64,000 nt of DNA from Akkermansia muciniphila. GTDB taxonomy: Bacteria; Verrucomicrobiota; Verrucomicrobiia; Verrucomicrobiales; Akkermansiaceae. This document shows, piece by piece, positions 1-8,144 of this stretch (positions within the stretch are counted from its first letter, which is position 1; each line of letters opens with the position of its first letter). Below the pieces are notes generated by a model. It saw only the letters and a list, made by a program, of their open reading frames with translations, searched no databases and was not told the DNA's origin. The stretch covers positions 2,232,001-2,296,000 of the forward strand of contig NZ_CP114598.1 of assembly GCF_030848305.1 (NCBI RefSeq), read 5' to 3'. A program made the position numbers and the translations under genes.

Positions 1-1
1 G

Positions 2-2029
2 GCGACCATTGCCGCGGGGAATGGGAGCGGCGTGCTCCTGATGCCTTTTGACTGGTGGGTCTGTCCGGTTTTCGCTTTCCTTTCCGCAGGGGCGGCGTGT
101 CTCGCATGGTTCCGGCCGTTTCCGTGGCCTGTACGGCTGTTGTTCAGTTCTTCCGCCGGGTGCGTGGCTGCGGCCCTTCTGGTGCTGGGATATACGCAGG
201 GATTATCCATGAATGGCCTGCTGGATGTTTCCGCCCTGGGGGGGAGCCTGTCCTGCGGGCTGATGTTTGCTGCCCTGGGAGCGGCGGCGCTCCGGCTGGA
301 TATGGGGCAAGGGGGGACAGTTGGAATTCTGTCCGTCTGGATGGCCCTGGTTCTGGCGGCGGCGCCGGTGATCGGAGGGCTGGGGGGGCTTCAGGGGGTT
401 CCCGTGCCGTGGATGTTGGTGGAGGCCGGTACCGTCTGGTGTTGGTGCGCCGTTCTTCCCGCCGTTGTGGCGGCGGCGCTTTTTTGGATGAAATCCGGTA
501 CGAAGACAGGAATATGGATGAAGACCGGGGTTTCCCTGCTTGCCTTGCTGGCGGCATGGAACGTGTTTGTTGCAGGTGCGCCGGAGCTGATGCAGTTTTC
601 CCTGTCTGCGTGGCATGAGCCGGAATTATGGATTCTGCCGGGGGCCGGAGTGTTGATGATGGCAGGGGGGAAGGCTCCCGGACGTTTCCCTGCGGCATGG
701 CGGCTACTGGGCGCAGGCGTCTGCGGCGTGTTTCTGGCGTATGCCGTAGGCGTGCTTGCCGTCCTGGATGTTCAGGCTTTTCCTGAGGCGCGTCGTGCGG
801 AGCTGATGAGCGGCTGGGTGGGCATGGCTGCCTGCGTCCACGCCGTTGCCATGGCTTTTTGCCTGGCGGGCAGCCTCTGCCTGTGGCGGCCTGTGGAAGA
901 GGAAGACGGAAGCCGGGAGCCGGAACCTCCGTTTTTGCCGCGCTTCTTCTTCATTTCAGCCGTTGCGGCGGTTGTGGCGCTGGCTGCTGCTGCGGCCGTT
1001 TTCCTGCATGCTCCGCCTCCGGATTCCATGGAGGTCAGGAGACCCGTTCAGGATGCGGCTGGCGCCGGTATTTATGCCGCGGAGGGGTGTGCCCTGTGCC
1101 ATACCCAGATTATCCGGCGTTCCCTGTCCGGAAAAGACTGGCAGACGGCAATTGACCGCGGGACGGATCCGGATTTCCCCTACCGGGTTAGTGAGCCGGA
1201 AGACATGGATGCCGAATTCAACAGGGAAGGAGCGCCGCAGGTAGGTGTAGCGGCGGTTGGGCCGGATTTAAGCAATGCTGCGGAGTATATCACAGGCAGG
1301 CTGGAATATGAGGATGCCGTGTCCGGCGGCACGCGCCGCGCCGCGCAGGCGCGGGAATGGCTGGCCCTGCATCTTTACAACCCGCGGGAAATGCAGTTCA
1401 ACAAGCCCTGGACTGTGTGTCCGGCCATGCCCGGACTGTTTGAGGAACGCCCCGTAGAAGGGAATGCTCCTTCCCCGGAGGCCCTCCCCGTCCGGATGGA
1501 ACCGGGCCGGGAACTGATTCCCACGGAACGGGGGAAGCATCTGCTGAACTACCTGGCTTCCCTCCGAAGGGTGGAGCCTTCCCGGAAACGCGACCGTATT
1601 CATTCTTCCCCGGGAATGTCCCATATTCACCCGGATTATGCCGCCCATCCTCCCGCCGTGGACATGGAACGCCTGAAAAAAGCACGCGCCGCTGCCGTCA
1701 TGGAAAAGGGGAAAGGCGTGTATCTCTCCAAATGCGCCATTTGCCACGGCAACGACGGCCTGGGAGACAGGGTAACCTATCCTCCCCTGGCTGGCTCCGA
1801 ATGGCTGAAAGAAAAGCCTGATGCGGAAATCGTCAGGATCATCCTCCAGGGGCTGACCGGCCCCATCACGGTGAATGGCAAGGCATGGGATTCCACCATG
1901 CTGCCGCCCGGCATCACGAATTCCCGGGATCTGGCCAACCTCCTCACATTCCTGCGCCGCCAGTTCGGAGGCGTGGAAGGAGCGGCCTATACGCCGGAAC
2001 AGATGGACGCCATTCGCCGGGAGCTGTGA
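2..2029 (+). CDS. Membrane-bound dihaem cytochrome c, CcoO-like plus CcoP-like (5' end probably cut by window edge)
   Basis: The frame is open to the window edge; the first possible internal starts are GTG 32 and ATG 41, neither with a convincing ribosome site, so the gene probably begins upstream. Counting from GTG 32, about 330 residues form roughly nine hydrophobic segments. A first haem site follows, C353-A-L-C-H357, in the context GCxxCHxQxIR, then VGPDL and a HLYNPR/AMP region; these are typical of CcoO, the monohaem subunit of cbb3 oxidase. A second haem site, C568-A-I-C-H572, sits in a CHGxDGxGD...PPLAG domain like CcoP. The likely role is electron delivery to a terminal oxidase at the inner membrane. 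The N-terminal membrane half could derive from CcoN, but I cannot show that. Confidence 0.75.
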   Translation, partial: ATIAAGNGSGVLLMPFDWWVCPVFAFLSAGAACLAWFRPFPWPVRLLFSSSAGCVAAALLVLGYTQGLSMNGLLDVSALGGSLSCGLMFAALGAAALRLDMGQGGTVGILSVWMALVLAAAPVIGGLGGLQGVPVPWMLVEAGTVWCWCAVLPAVVAAALFWMKSGTKTGIWMKTGVSLLALLAAWNVFVAGAPELMQFSLSAWHEPELWILPGAGVLMMAGGKAPGRFPAAWRLLGAGVCGVFLAYAVGVLAVLDVQAFPEARRAELMSGWVGMAACVHAVAMAFCLAGSLCLWRPVEEEDGSREPEPPFLPRFFFISAVAAVVALAAAAAVFLHAPPPDSMEVRRPVQDAAGAGIYAAEGCALCHTQIIRRSLSGKDWQTAIDRGTDPDFPYRVSEPEDMDAEFNREGAPQVGVAAVGPDLSNAAEYITGRLEYEDAVSGGTRRAAQAREWLALHLYNPREMQFNKPWTVCPAMPGLFEERPVEGNAPSPEALPVRMEPGRELIPTERGKHLLNYLASLRRVEPSRKRDRIHSSPGMSHIHPDYAAHPPAVDMERLKKARAAAVMEKGKGVYLSKCAICHGNDGLGDRVTYPPLAGSEWLKEKPDAEIVRIILQGLTGPITVNGKAWDSTMLPPGITNSRDLANLLTFLRRQFGGVEGAAYTPEQMDAIRREL

Positions 2030-2108
2030 CGGTCCGGACTTTCGATAGCCGCTTCATGACTGTTCTGAAAGAAGAGGAGAGAGACAGGGGGGCTGGGGGC
2101 CGCTGCAA

Positions 2109-2147
2109 CAAAAAAGACTGCCCTCCGAACCATATGCCGGAAGGCAG
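2109..2147 (-). terminator. Rho-independent terminator of icd
   Basis: On the minus strand a 10-bp stem (2138-2147 with 2118-2127, one G-U pair) is followed by a T-rich run at 2115-2109. It lies 27 bases past the icd stop codon. Confidence 0.85.
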
Positions 2148-2173
2148 CCTGATGAAAGAGGTTTGGGAAAAGG

Positions 2174-3421
2174 TCAGCTCAGGGCTTCCACCAGCTTGTC
2201 CCCGTAGGCGGAGCAGGTAAGTTCCGTGGAACCGGGAATCATTTCCGCAAGGTCGAACGTGACCGTTTTTTCGGAAATTACCCGGTCGATGGCCTGAATC
2301 AGCAGGTCGGCGGCTTCCGTCCAGCCCATGTAGCGCAACATCATCTCCGCAGACAGGATGACGGAGCTGGGGTTGGCTTTGTTCAGTCCGGCCAGTTTCG
2401 GCCCGGTGCCGTGCGTAGCTTCAAAAATGGAATGCCCCGTCAGGTAGTTGATGTTGCCTCCTGGGGCGATTCCGATGCCGCCGACCTGCGCCGCCAGGGC
2501 GTCGGAGATGTAATCCCCGTTCAGATTCAGCGTGGCTACCACGTCGAAGTTTTCCGGATGGAGAAGAATTTCCTGAAGGAAGGCGTCTGCAATGCAATCC
2601 TTGATCACGATTCCGTTGGGAAGCTTCAGCCAGGGGCCGTCCCCTATGGGGAGGGCGCCGTATTCCCGCCGTGCGACATCATATCCCCAGTCACGGAAGC
2701 CGCCTTCCGTGAATTTCATGATGTTGCCCTTATGCACCAGCGTGACGCTTTTCCTTCCGTTTTTCACGGCATAGTCAATGGCGGCGCGCACCAGGCGCTC
2801 CGTGCCTTCACGGGAAACGGGCTTGATGCCGAAGCCGGAGCTTTCCGGGAAACGCACCTTTTTCATGCGGTCCGGGAAAATGCGGCTCATGGTATCAAAA
2901 AACAGCTTGGCGTCCTCCGTGCCTTCCTTGAATTCGATTCCGGCGTAGATGTCTTCCGTGTTTTCGCGGAAAACGACCATGTCCACTTTTTCCGGAGCTT
3001 TGACGGGAGTTTCAATGCCGTTGAAATAGCGCACGGGACGCAGGCAGACAAACAGATCCAGATCCTGCCGCAGCGTGACGTTCAGGCTGCGGATGCCTCC
3101 GCCCACCGGAGTGGTGAGGGGGCCTTTGATGCCGATGAGGTACGTGCGGAAAGCTTCCACCGTTTCATTCGGAAGCCAGGTGCCCAGGTTGTCAAAAGAT
3201 TTCTGCCCGGCAAAAACTTCATACCATGCGATGGAACGCCTGCCCTGATAAGCCTTGGCTACGGCTGCGTCAATGACACGGGAGGCCGCCGCCCATATCT
3301 CAGGACCGGTTCCATCACCGATGATAAAAGGAATGACGGGCCTGTCCGGAACGCAAAGCCTGCCGTTCTGCATGGTGACGGCTGCACCGTCCGCGGGAGG
3401 GGTGAATGTTAAATTGGCCAT
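2174..3421 (-). CDS. icd: Isocitrate dehydrogenase, NADP-type
   Basis: This TCA-cycle enzyme oxidatively decarboxylates isocitrate to 2-oxoglutarate in the cytoplasm. The 415-residue protein matches the E. coli Icd type closely along its length. The substrate loop GGGIRSLN carries S112, equivalent to the serine phosphorylated by AceK in enterobacteria; N114, R118 and R128 are the other expected contacts. [31 protein letters not shown] and EATHGT motifs are intact. An ATG 39 bases upstream is in frame, but the start at 3421 has an AAAGGA ribosome site nine bases away and gives the family length. No AceK gene is seen in the window. Confidence 0.95.
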   Translation of the reverse strand: MANLTFTPPADGAAVTMQNGRLCVPDRPVIPFIIGDGTGPEIWAAASRVIDAAVAKAYQGRRSIAWYEVFAGQKSFDNLGTWLPNETVEAFRTYLIGIKGPLTTPVGGGIRSLNVTLRQDLDLFVCLRPVRYFNGIETPVKAPEKVDMVVFRENTEDIYAGIEFKEGTEDAKLFFDTMSRIFPDRMKKVRFPESSGFGIKPVSREGTERLVRAAIDYAVKNGRKSVTLVHKGNIMKFTEGGFRDWGYDVARREYGALPIGDGPWLKLPNGIVIKDCIADAFLQEILLHPENFDVVATLNLNGDYISDALAAQVGGIGIAPGGNINYLTGHSIFEATHGTGPKLAGLNKANPSSVILSAEMMLRYMGWTEAADLLIQAIDRVISEKTVTFDLAEMIPGSTELTCSAYGDKLVEALS

Positions 3422-3559
3422 GACGTGCGTTCCTTTATAGGACGCAGCCCGGTTTGGCAAGATAAAAGAGCGGAATGGGGAACTGTGCTTCGTGGAGCTT
3501 TGCCGGCTCCTGAAGCAACCGGACTTGGAAATGTTTTCCTCCTACCCCATGCGCATGTC

Positions 3560-4294
3560 TCAGAACCAGCGGTCCTTCCCGGAAGGTTCTTCCGGCTGAC
3601 CGGCTTCTTCCCGGAGGCGTTTGAGGAAATTTTCTTCAGCCTGATGTTTCAAGCCACTCTCCATGATATGCTTCCGGGCGTTTTCGTTCAGCTGGTTGAC
3701 GGCAATGGCGGCATCTTCGGAAGTCAGCCTGTTCCAGATGCCGGCGTCGTCCTTCACAATGCGCAGGGAACCCTCCACCATCTCGCAGGAAATCAGCGTT
3801 CCATGAAGGCCCTCCGCCGTAATGGGGCCTTTGTTTCCTGCGGGAATGATAATCCGAAGAGGTTCGGGCCCTTCCAGATTGATGCCCCCATGGGCGCGGT
3901 AGGCCGCTTTCAGAATCAGCGTTTTCCTGCTCCACCACCAGGTGGTGGAGTAACGGTATTCATATTCAAAAGTCCGTTCCACGGTAACCAGATTGGCCAC
4001 TTTTTCATCCTTCTGCACAATCAGGGCCACGCCGCCGTGGTTGGAGGAAAAACCCTTATTGATCAGGGTGAGGCCCGCTTCCCTGCCGGCGTCAATCAGT
4101 TTTTCCGCTACAGCCATCGGCTTTTCCACCGGGGCGGTGATGCAGGAGCGCACACCCCAGAACAATACGGCCAGCACACCGATCAGAACGGCTCCCCTGG
4201 CCAGGGCGACGACAGCGGGGGAATGGAAAAAGGTGGTGGAGGAACCGCTCATGAGATGTTGCGCGTAGCGGAATTCAGGATTCCGGATCTTCAT
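3560..4294 (-). CDS. Hypothetical single-pass membrane protein, DUF4230-like
   Basis: The protein has about 244 residues. One hydrophobic segment near residues 27-45 anchors it to the membrane, followed by a soluble domain of about 190 residues with a central beta-rich stretch (ANLVTVERTFEYEY, then LILKAAYRAHGGINLEG). The pattern of a gel-like VTxE strand followed by a KAxxxxGI(N/D)L strand resembles DUF4230, a family of unknown function; I rate that only as possible. It overlaps the end of the DUF1232 gene by 20 bases, so the two are probably cotranscribed and translationally coupled. AGGGAAG before ATG 4294 favours that start over the ATG at 4303. Confidence 0.6.
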   Translation of the reverse strand: MKIRNPEFRYAQHLMSGSSTTFFHSPAVVALARGAVLIGVLAVLFWGVRSCITAPVEKPMAVAEKLIDAGREAGLTLINKGFSSNHGGVALIVQKDEKVANLVTVERTFEYEYRYSTTWWWSRKTLILKAAYRAHGGINLEGPEPLRIIIPAGNKGPITAEGLHGTLISCEMVEGSLRIVKDDAGIWNRLTSEDAAIAVNQLNENARKHIMESGLKHQAEENFLKRLREEAGQPEEPSGKDRWF

Positions 4295-4562
4295 GGGAGC
4301 CATCTTCCCTGATGGGAGGCATGAACAGGGCCAGGAAAGTGAAAGCGATGACGGTCAGGTCGTCTATTTGTCCAAATCCGGGAATGAAATCCGGAATCAA
4401 GTCAATGGGGGAAAAAGCGTAGAGAGCGGTCAGGATGAGGAGAACAATCTTGCGTTTGGTGAAAAGGCGCGGTTCTCCTTCCCGGCTGCGGAAGTAATTG
4501 ACAGCTCTGACCAGGAGTTGTTGCCTGGAGCCGTTGGGTGGAATGGGAAACCTGTTTTTCAT
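4275..4562 (-). CDS. DUF1232 (YkvA-like) small membrane protein
   Basis: This 95-residue protein carries the DUF1232 signature: a basic TKRKIVLLILTALY segment, then SPIDLIPDFIPGFGQIDD, then a second hydrophobic segment VIAFTFLALFMPP. The family is widespread in bacteria and has no settled function. It is first in a two-gene minus-strand unit with the DUF4230-like gene and is divergent from the beta-CASP nuclease gene. Confidence 0.85.
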   Translation of the reverse strand: MKNRFPIPPNGSRQQLLVRAVNYFRSREGEPRLFTKRKIVLLILTALYAFSPIDLIPDFIPGFGQIDDLTVIAFTFLALFMPPIREDGSHEDPES

Positions 4563-4933
4563 GGGGCTGCAGGGGGGGAATTTGCCGTAAATGGAAGGGT
4601 TACTCTTCCGTCATTATCTCATGCGCCCCCGGCTGCGTCCAGAGCAATTACCGGCTTCCCTTCGGGTGTGTGTTTTCTTACGCTTTAAGAGGATGCAGCG
4701 TTTGCGGCGATTGCGCTGTGCGGGTATCCCTTTTCCCTGCATTGTCATCGGCAAGAGGAAGGGAAGAGGACAGGCGCCGGGAAACGCGGAAGAAACCGGA
4801 ACATTTGTCTTGTCCCTGCCGTTTTCCGAGTCTGTTCCCACCAGCCGCGACAACGTTCCGCAGGGTAGAAGATAGCGTCTTCCCCATCTGCCCGCGTTCC
4901 TTTCCCGGAAGAGGAATGCCCGGGCTTGCGGCA
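4563..4933. other. Intergenic region without a recognised gene
   Basis: This is the gap between the DUF1232 gene (minus) and the beta-CASP gene (plus). Several short open frames cross it, including an in-frame upstream extension of the nuclease, but none has a credible start or a recognisable product. I see no RNA gene here. Confidence 0.5.
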
Positions 4934-4962
4934 TTGACACGGCGGGAGGCACGGGGTACTCT
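4934..4962 (+). promoter_or_regulatory. Sigma70-type promoter of the beta-CASP nuclease gene
   Basis: A perfect -35 (TTGACA, 4934-4939) is followed by a 17-base spacer and a -10 TACTCT (4957-4962). The predicted start is near 4969, only seven bases before the ATG at 4976. A TATAAT at 4971-4976 overlaps the start codon but has no -35 at the right distance. Confidence 0.6.
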
Positions 4963-4975
4963 CCTGCGGCATATA

Positions 4976-6346
4976 ATGATCAGTTTCACCAATATCAGCG
5001 GAGCCGAGGAAATTGGGGCCAATTGCTATTTGCTTGAGATGGACGGCACCAGGATCGTGCTTGACAGCGGGATGCACCCCAAGAAGGAGGGGAAGGCGGC
5101 CATGCCGGACTTTGATTCCCTGGAACCTAATTCCGTGGAAGCCGTTTTTTTAAGCCATTCCCACCTGGACCATCTGGGGACGCTGCCCGTGCTTCAGGAG
5201 AAACAGCCTGCGGCGGAGGTGTTCATGACGCCCGCTGCGGCAGCCCTGTCTGAAGTGATGCTGCACAATTCCGTGAATGTGATGAGCGCCAAGAGGCTGG
5301 ACCTGGGCATTGTGGAGTATCCTTTTTTCACCCATAACGATCTGGACAGATTGAGCGACGCCTGGAATGCCAAATCCTGCAACGAAGTGTTCCGCGTGGG
5401 CTTTCGTCAGAACGTGCTGGCCACGTTTTATGATGCCGGGCACATCCTGGGGTCTGCCGGCGTGATGCTGGAGAGCGAGAGCGGCCATACCGTATTTTAC
5501 ACGGGGGACGTGCAGTTTGAGGACCAGAGCATGATTCCCGGGGCTGATTTTCCGGAATCCGGCGTAGATACGCTGGTGATGGAGTGCACGCGCGGCGGTT
5601 TCCAGCGCAGCGCCCACTATTCCAGGCCGGAAGAGATGGTGAGGTTCGGGAAAGCGATTGCGGAGACGCTGGAGCGCGGCGGCGCCGTACTGATTCCGGT
5701 ATTCGCCATCGGCAAGAGCCAGGAGATGCTGTTCAATATCCACCGTTTCAAGCAAATGGGGGTGATTCCCGCCAATACTCCCGTGTATTTCGGCGGTCTG
5801 AGCGCGAAAGTTTCCCTGTTGTACGACCGTTTTGCCGGGTCAACGCGCAGGCATGACCATGAATTTAAACTGAAGGATGAGATTCAGACCGTGCCCCTTC
5901 CGCGCAAGGGAAAAGCTCCGCTGGTGTGTTCCCCGGGGAATATTTACGTGGTGTCCAGCGGCATGATGACGGAAAACACGCTTTCCAACGTTATGGCAGA
6001 ACAGGTTCTTCCCCAGGAGAAGAATGCTATTTTGTTCGTAGGATATGCGGATCCTGATTCTCCCGCGGGCCTGTTGAAGGCAACGCCTGAAGGGGAACTG
6101 GTGAAAATGCGGCCCAAGGGGCAGCCGGTGCGCCGCAAGTGCACCGTGGACTGTTTTGATTTTTCCGGGCATGCCACCCGGGATGCCTTGGTCAATTATG
6201 CCGTGAAGCTGAATCCCAGGCAGGTGGTTCTGGTGCACGGGGACCCGGATGCCGTGGAGTGGATGCGCCATACGTTATCCGCCAAAATGCCGGATTCTAC
6301 TATCGTCGTTCCTGAGCCGGGGCGCCGCTACACTTTTGAGCCATGA
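4976..6346 (+). CDS. Beta-CASP metallo-beta-lactamase ribonuclease (YSH1/CPSF-like)
   Basis: A 456-residue member of the beta-CASP branch of metallo-beta-lactamases, enzymes that cut or trim RNA with two zinc ions. The zinc motif is H61-S-H63-L-D65-H66; HILGSA follows near residue 155 and YTGD near 178. The beta-CASP part has FAIGKSQE, SSGMM, FSGHA and a final LVHGD, which are the family's A-C motifs. The frame is open for another 146 codons upstream, but ATG 4976 gives a protein beginning exactly at the fold (MISFTNISGAEEIGANC) and sits just past a promoter. The ATGA overlap with tmk indicates an operon. The RNA target is unknown. Confidence 0.88.
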   Translation: MISFTNISGAEEIGANCYLLEMDGTRIVLDSGMHPKKEGKAAMPDFDSLEPNSVEAVFLSHSHLDHLGTLPVLQEKQPAAEVFMTPAAAALSEVMLHNSVNVMSAKRLDLGIVEYPFFTHNDLDRLSDAWNAKSCNEVFRVGFRQNVLATFYDAGHILGSAGVMLESESGHTVFYTGDVQFEDQSMIPGADFPESGVDTLVMECTRGGFQRSAHYSRPEEMVRFGKAIAETLERGGAVLIPVFAIGKSQEMLFNIHRFKQMGVIPANTPVYFGGLSAKVSLLYDRFAGSTRRHDHEFKLKDEIQTVPLPRKGKAPLVCSPGNIYVVSSGMMTENTLSNVMAEQVLPQEKNAILFVGYADPDSPAGLLKATPEGELVKMRPKGQPVRRKCTVDCFDFSGHATRDALVNYAVKLNPRQVVLVHGDPDAVEWMRHTLSAKMPDSTIVVPEPGRRYTFEP

Positions 6347-6963
6347 GTTTTACAGGAGAAAGAAAGGGGAGGCTGGTCGTCTTTGAAGGCATTGACGGCA
6401 CGGGCAAGTCCACCCACATCGGCCACTTGCGGAAGTATCTGGAGGGGAAGGGGCTGGAAGTGGTGCAGAGTTTTGAGCCCACGCGCGGCCGGTGGGGCCG
6501 GATGCTCCGGGATTCCGCCGTGACCGGACGCCTTTCCGCAGAGGAGGAAGTGGCCCTGTTCCTGAAAGACAGGAGGGAACATGTAAAGACGCTGATTGCT
6601 CCCGCATTGGCGCGGGGGGCATGGGTTCTGCTGGATCGCTACTATCTTTCCATGATGGCTTACCAGGGCGCGCGCGGCATAGACCCGCAGGCCATCCGCG
6701 CCGCCAATGAAGAGTTTGCCCCGGTGCCGGATGCCGTGGTCTGGCTGGATATTCCCGTTTCCGTGGCATTGGAACGCATCGGAAACCGCGGGGAACGCGA
6801 CGCTTTTGAGACGGAAGAGGGTCTGGCGGCCTGCCGCAGCGTGTTTGCTTCCGTCCATGCTCCCTGGATGCTCCGCGTAGAAGCGGACGCCGGAGAGGAA
6901 GAAGTGGCGGCAAGAGTGCGGAGGTCTCTTTCCGCGCGTTTTCCCGATGTCATTGAAGCATAG
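6343..6963 (+). CDS. tmk: Thymidylate kinase
   Basis: Phosphorylates dTMP to dTDP for DNA synthesis. The 206-residue protein has the P-loop GIDGTGKST near residues 16-24, the DRYY motif (LLDRYYLS) near residue 97, and a QGARGID segment that matches the TMK substrate helix. The start codon overlaps the stop of the beta-CASP gene (ATGA), so translation is probably coupled. The neighbouring queC gene runs convergently. Confidence 0.92.
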   Translation: MSFTGERKGRLVVFEGIDGTGKSTHIGHLRKYLEGKGLEVVQSFEPTRGRWGRMLRDSAVTGRLSAEEEVALFLKDRREHVKTLIAPALARGAWVLLDRYYLSMMAYQGARGIDPQAIRAANEEFAPVPDAVVWLDIPVSVALERIGNRGERDAFETEEGLAACRSVFASVHAPWMLRVEADAGEEEVAARVRRSLSARFPDVIEA

Positions 6964-7026
6964 GCGCATCCCTCCGGCCGGATGCCGGGGATTTTCCCTT
7001 GGCGGGTCATTACCGGCATTTAACTG

Positions 7027-7698
7027 CTATTTCGCAGGCGCATAAGCCGTTGGATCCGGAATCCCGGCTTCCCTGAAGGCTTCCCGGCGTTCCATGCAGG
7101 TGGAACAGACGCCGCAGTGGACGGCTCCGCCCTTGTAGCAGGAGTAGGTGCGGGAAAAGTCCACGCCCAAATCCTGGCCCATGGCAGCGATGCCGCCCTT
7201 GGACATGTGGATGAAAGGGCGCAGGATGCCCAGGCCGGCGTAGGTTCCCAGGCGAATGGCCTGCGTCATGGCGGCCATGAATTCCTCCCGGCAGTCCGGA
7301 TAGATGCTATGGTCACCGGAATGGGCCGCAATGACGAGCTGCTGCGCTCCGCAGCTTTCCGCAACTCCGGCGGCGATGGACAGGAAGATGCCGTTGCGGA
7401 AGGGGACGACGGTCTGTTTCATCAGTTCTTCATCATAGGAACCGTCCGGAATATCGTCCGCGCCGGAGAGGAGGGCGGATTTCAAATGGGAGGAGATGGA
7501 GGAGATGTCAATCACGCGGTGCTCTATGCCCAGGCTGGCGGCCTGCCAGGCAGCGCATTCCAGTTCCCGTTCCGCGTGGTTGGAGGCATAGTCAAAGCTG
7601 AGGGCCACCCGGACGCGGTGGTTCCTGTGCGCCCAGTGCAGGGCTACGCTGGAGTCCAGTCCCCCGCTGAGCAGTACGGCTGTTTCCATCTTGTCCAT
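7027..7698 (-). CDS. queC: 7-cyano-7-deazaguanine synthase
   Basis: Converts 7-carboxy-7-deazaguanine to preQ0 on the path to queuosine in tRNA. The PP-loop LSGGLDSS lies near the N terminus, and the C-terminal zinc site reads CxxGGAxHCGxCxxCxxR. At 223 residues the length is normal. The frame continues upstream across the queF stop, but homologous proteins begin just before the PP-loop; ATG 7698 or ATG 7689 are the plausible starts. It follows queF directly, so two queuosine steps are paired here. The other queuosine genes are not in this window. Confidence 0.92.
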   Translation of the reverse strand: MDKMETAVLLSGGLDSSVALHWAHRNHRVRVALSFDYASNHAERELECAAWQAASLGIEHRVIDISSISSHLKSALLSGADDIPDGSYDEELMKQTVVPFRNGIFLSIAAGVAESCGAQQLVIAAHSGDHSIYPDCREEFMAAMTQAIRLGTYAGLGILRPFIHMSKGGIAAMGQDLGVDFSRTYSCYKGGAVHCGVCSTCMERREAFREAGIPDPTAYAPAK

Positions 7699-7706
7699 GG
7701 TCTGGA

Positions 7707-8117
7707 TTAAAGAGGGCGGTTTTCCGGATTGTGTTCGGCTGTTGCGGTCAGCTGGATGCCGCCGCGGGGGGAGAAACGTCCTTCCACCTTCAGCCACCGC
7801 GGGGAAATGGCGGCCACCAGATCATCCGTGATGCGGTTGACGATTTGTTCGTTGAAAGCCGGGTAGTTGCGGTAGGAGGCCAGATAGTATTTGAGGGATT
7901 TGGTTTCCACGCATTTTTCCGCGGGAACGTAGGTGATCGTCAGGCGGCAGGAATCCGGTTGCCCGGTAACGGGGCAGAGGGAGGAAAATTCATGGGTGTC
8001 CAGCGTGATGGTGTAGGGACGCGTGCCGCGGTTGGGGAAGGATTCCAGCCTGGCGTCGTCAGGGCTGGTGAAGAAGGAGCTTTGAGAGCCTAATAGAGTC
8101 AGATGGTCGTCGGACAT
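7707..8117 (-). CDS. queF: NADPH-dependent 7-cyano-7-deazaguanine reductase
   Basis: Reduces preQ0 to preQ1, the step after QueC. The 136-residue protein is the short, unimodular QueF type. C48 in SSLCPVTGQPD is the thioimide-forming cysteine and D55 the catalytic acid; ETKSLKYYL is the QueF substrate motif. The gene ends nine bases before queC and starts 28 bases after the mechanosensitive channel gene, so all three may share a transcript. No preQ1 riboswitch is visible upstream. Confidence 0.92.
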   Translation of the reverse strand: MSDDHLTLLGSQSSFFTSPDDARLESFPNRGTRPYTITLDTHEFSSLCPVTGQPDSCRLTITYVPAEKCVETKSLKYYLASYRNYPAFNEQIVNRITDDLVAAISPRWLKVEGRFSPRGGIQLTATAEHNPENRPL

Positions 8118-8144
8118 GGTTGTTGTAGTATGGTAATGGATGGT

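Noticed and set aside
4971-4976. TATAAT at the beta-CASP start codon as a -10 box
   Set aside because: It is 31 bases from the TTGACA and has no other -35 at the right distance; it overlaps the start codon.
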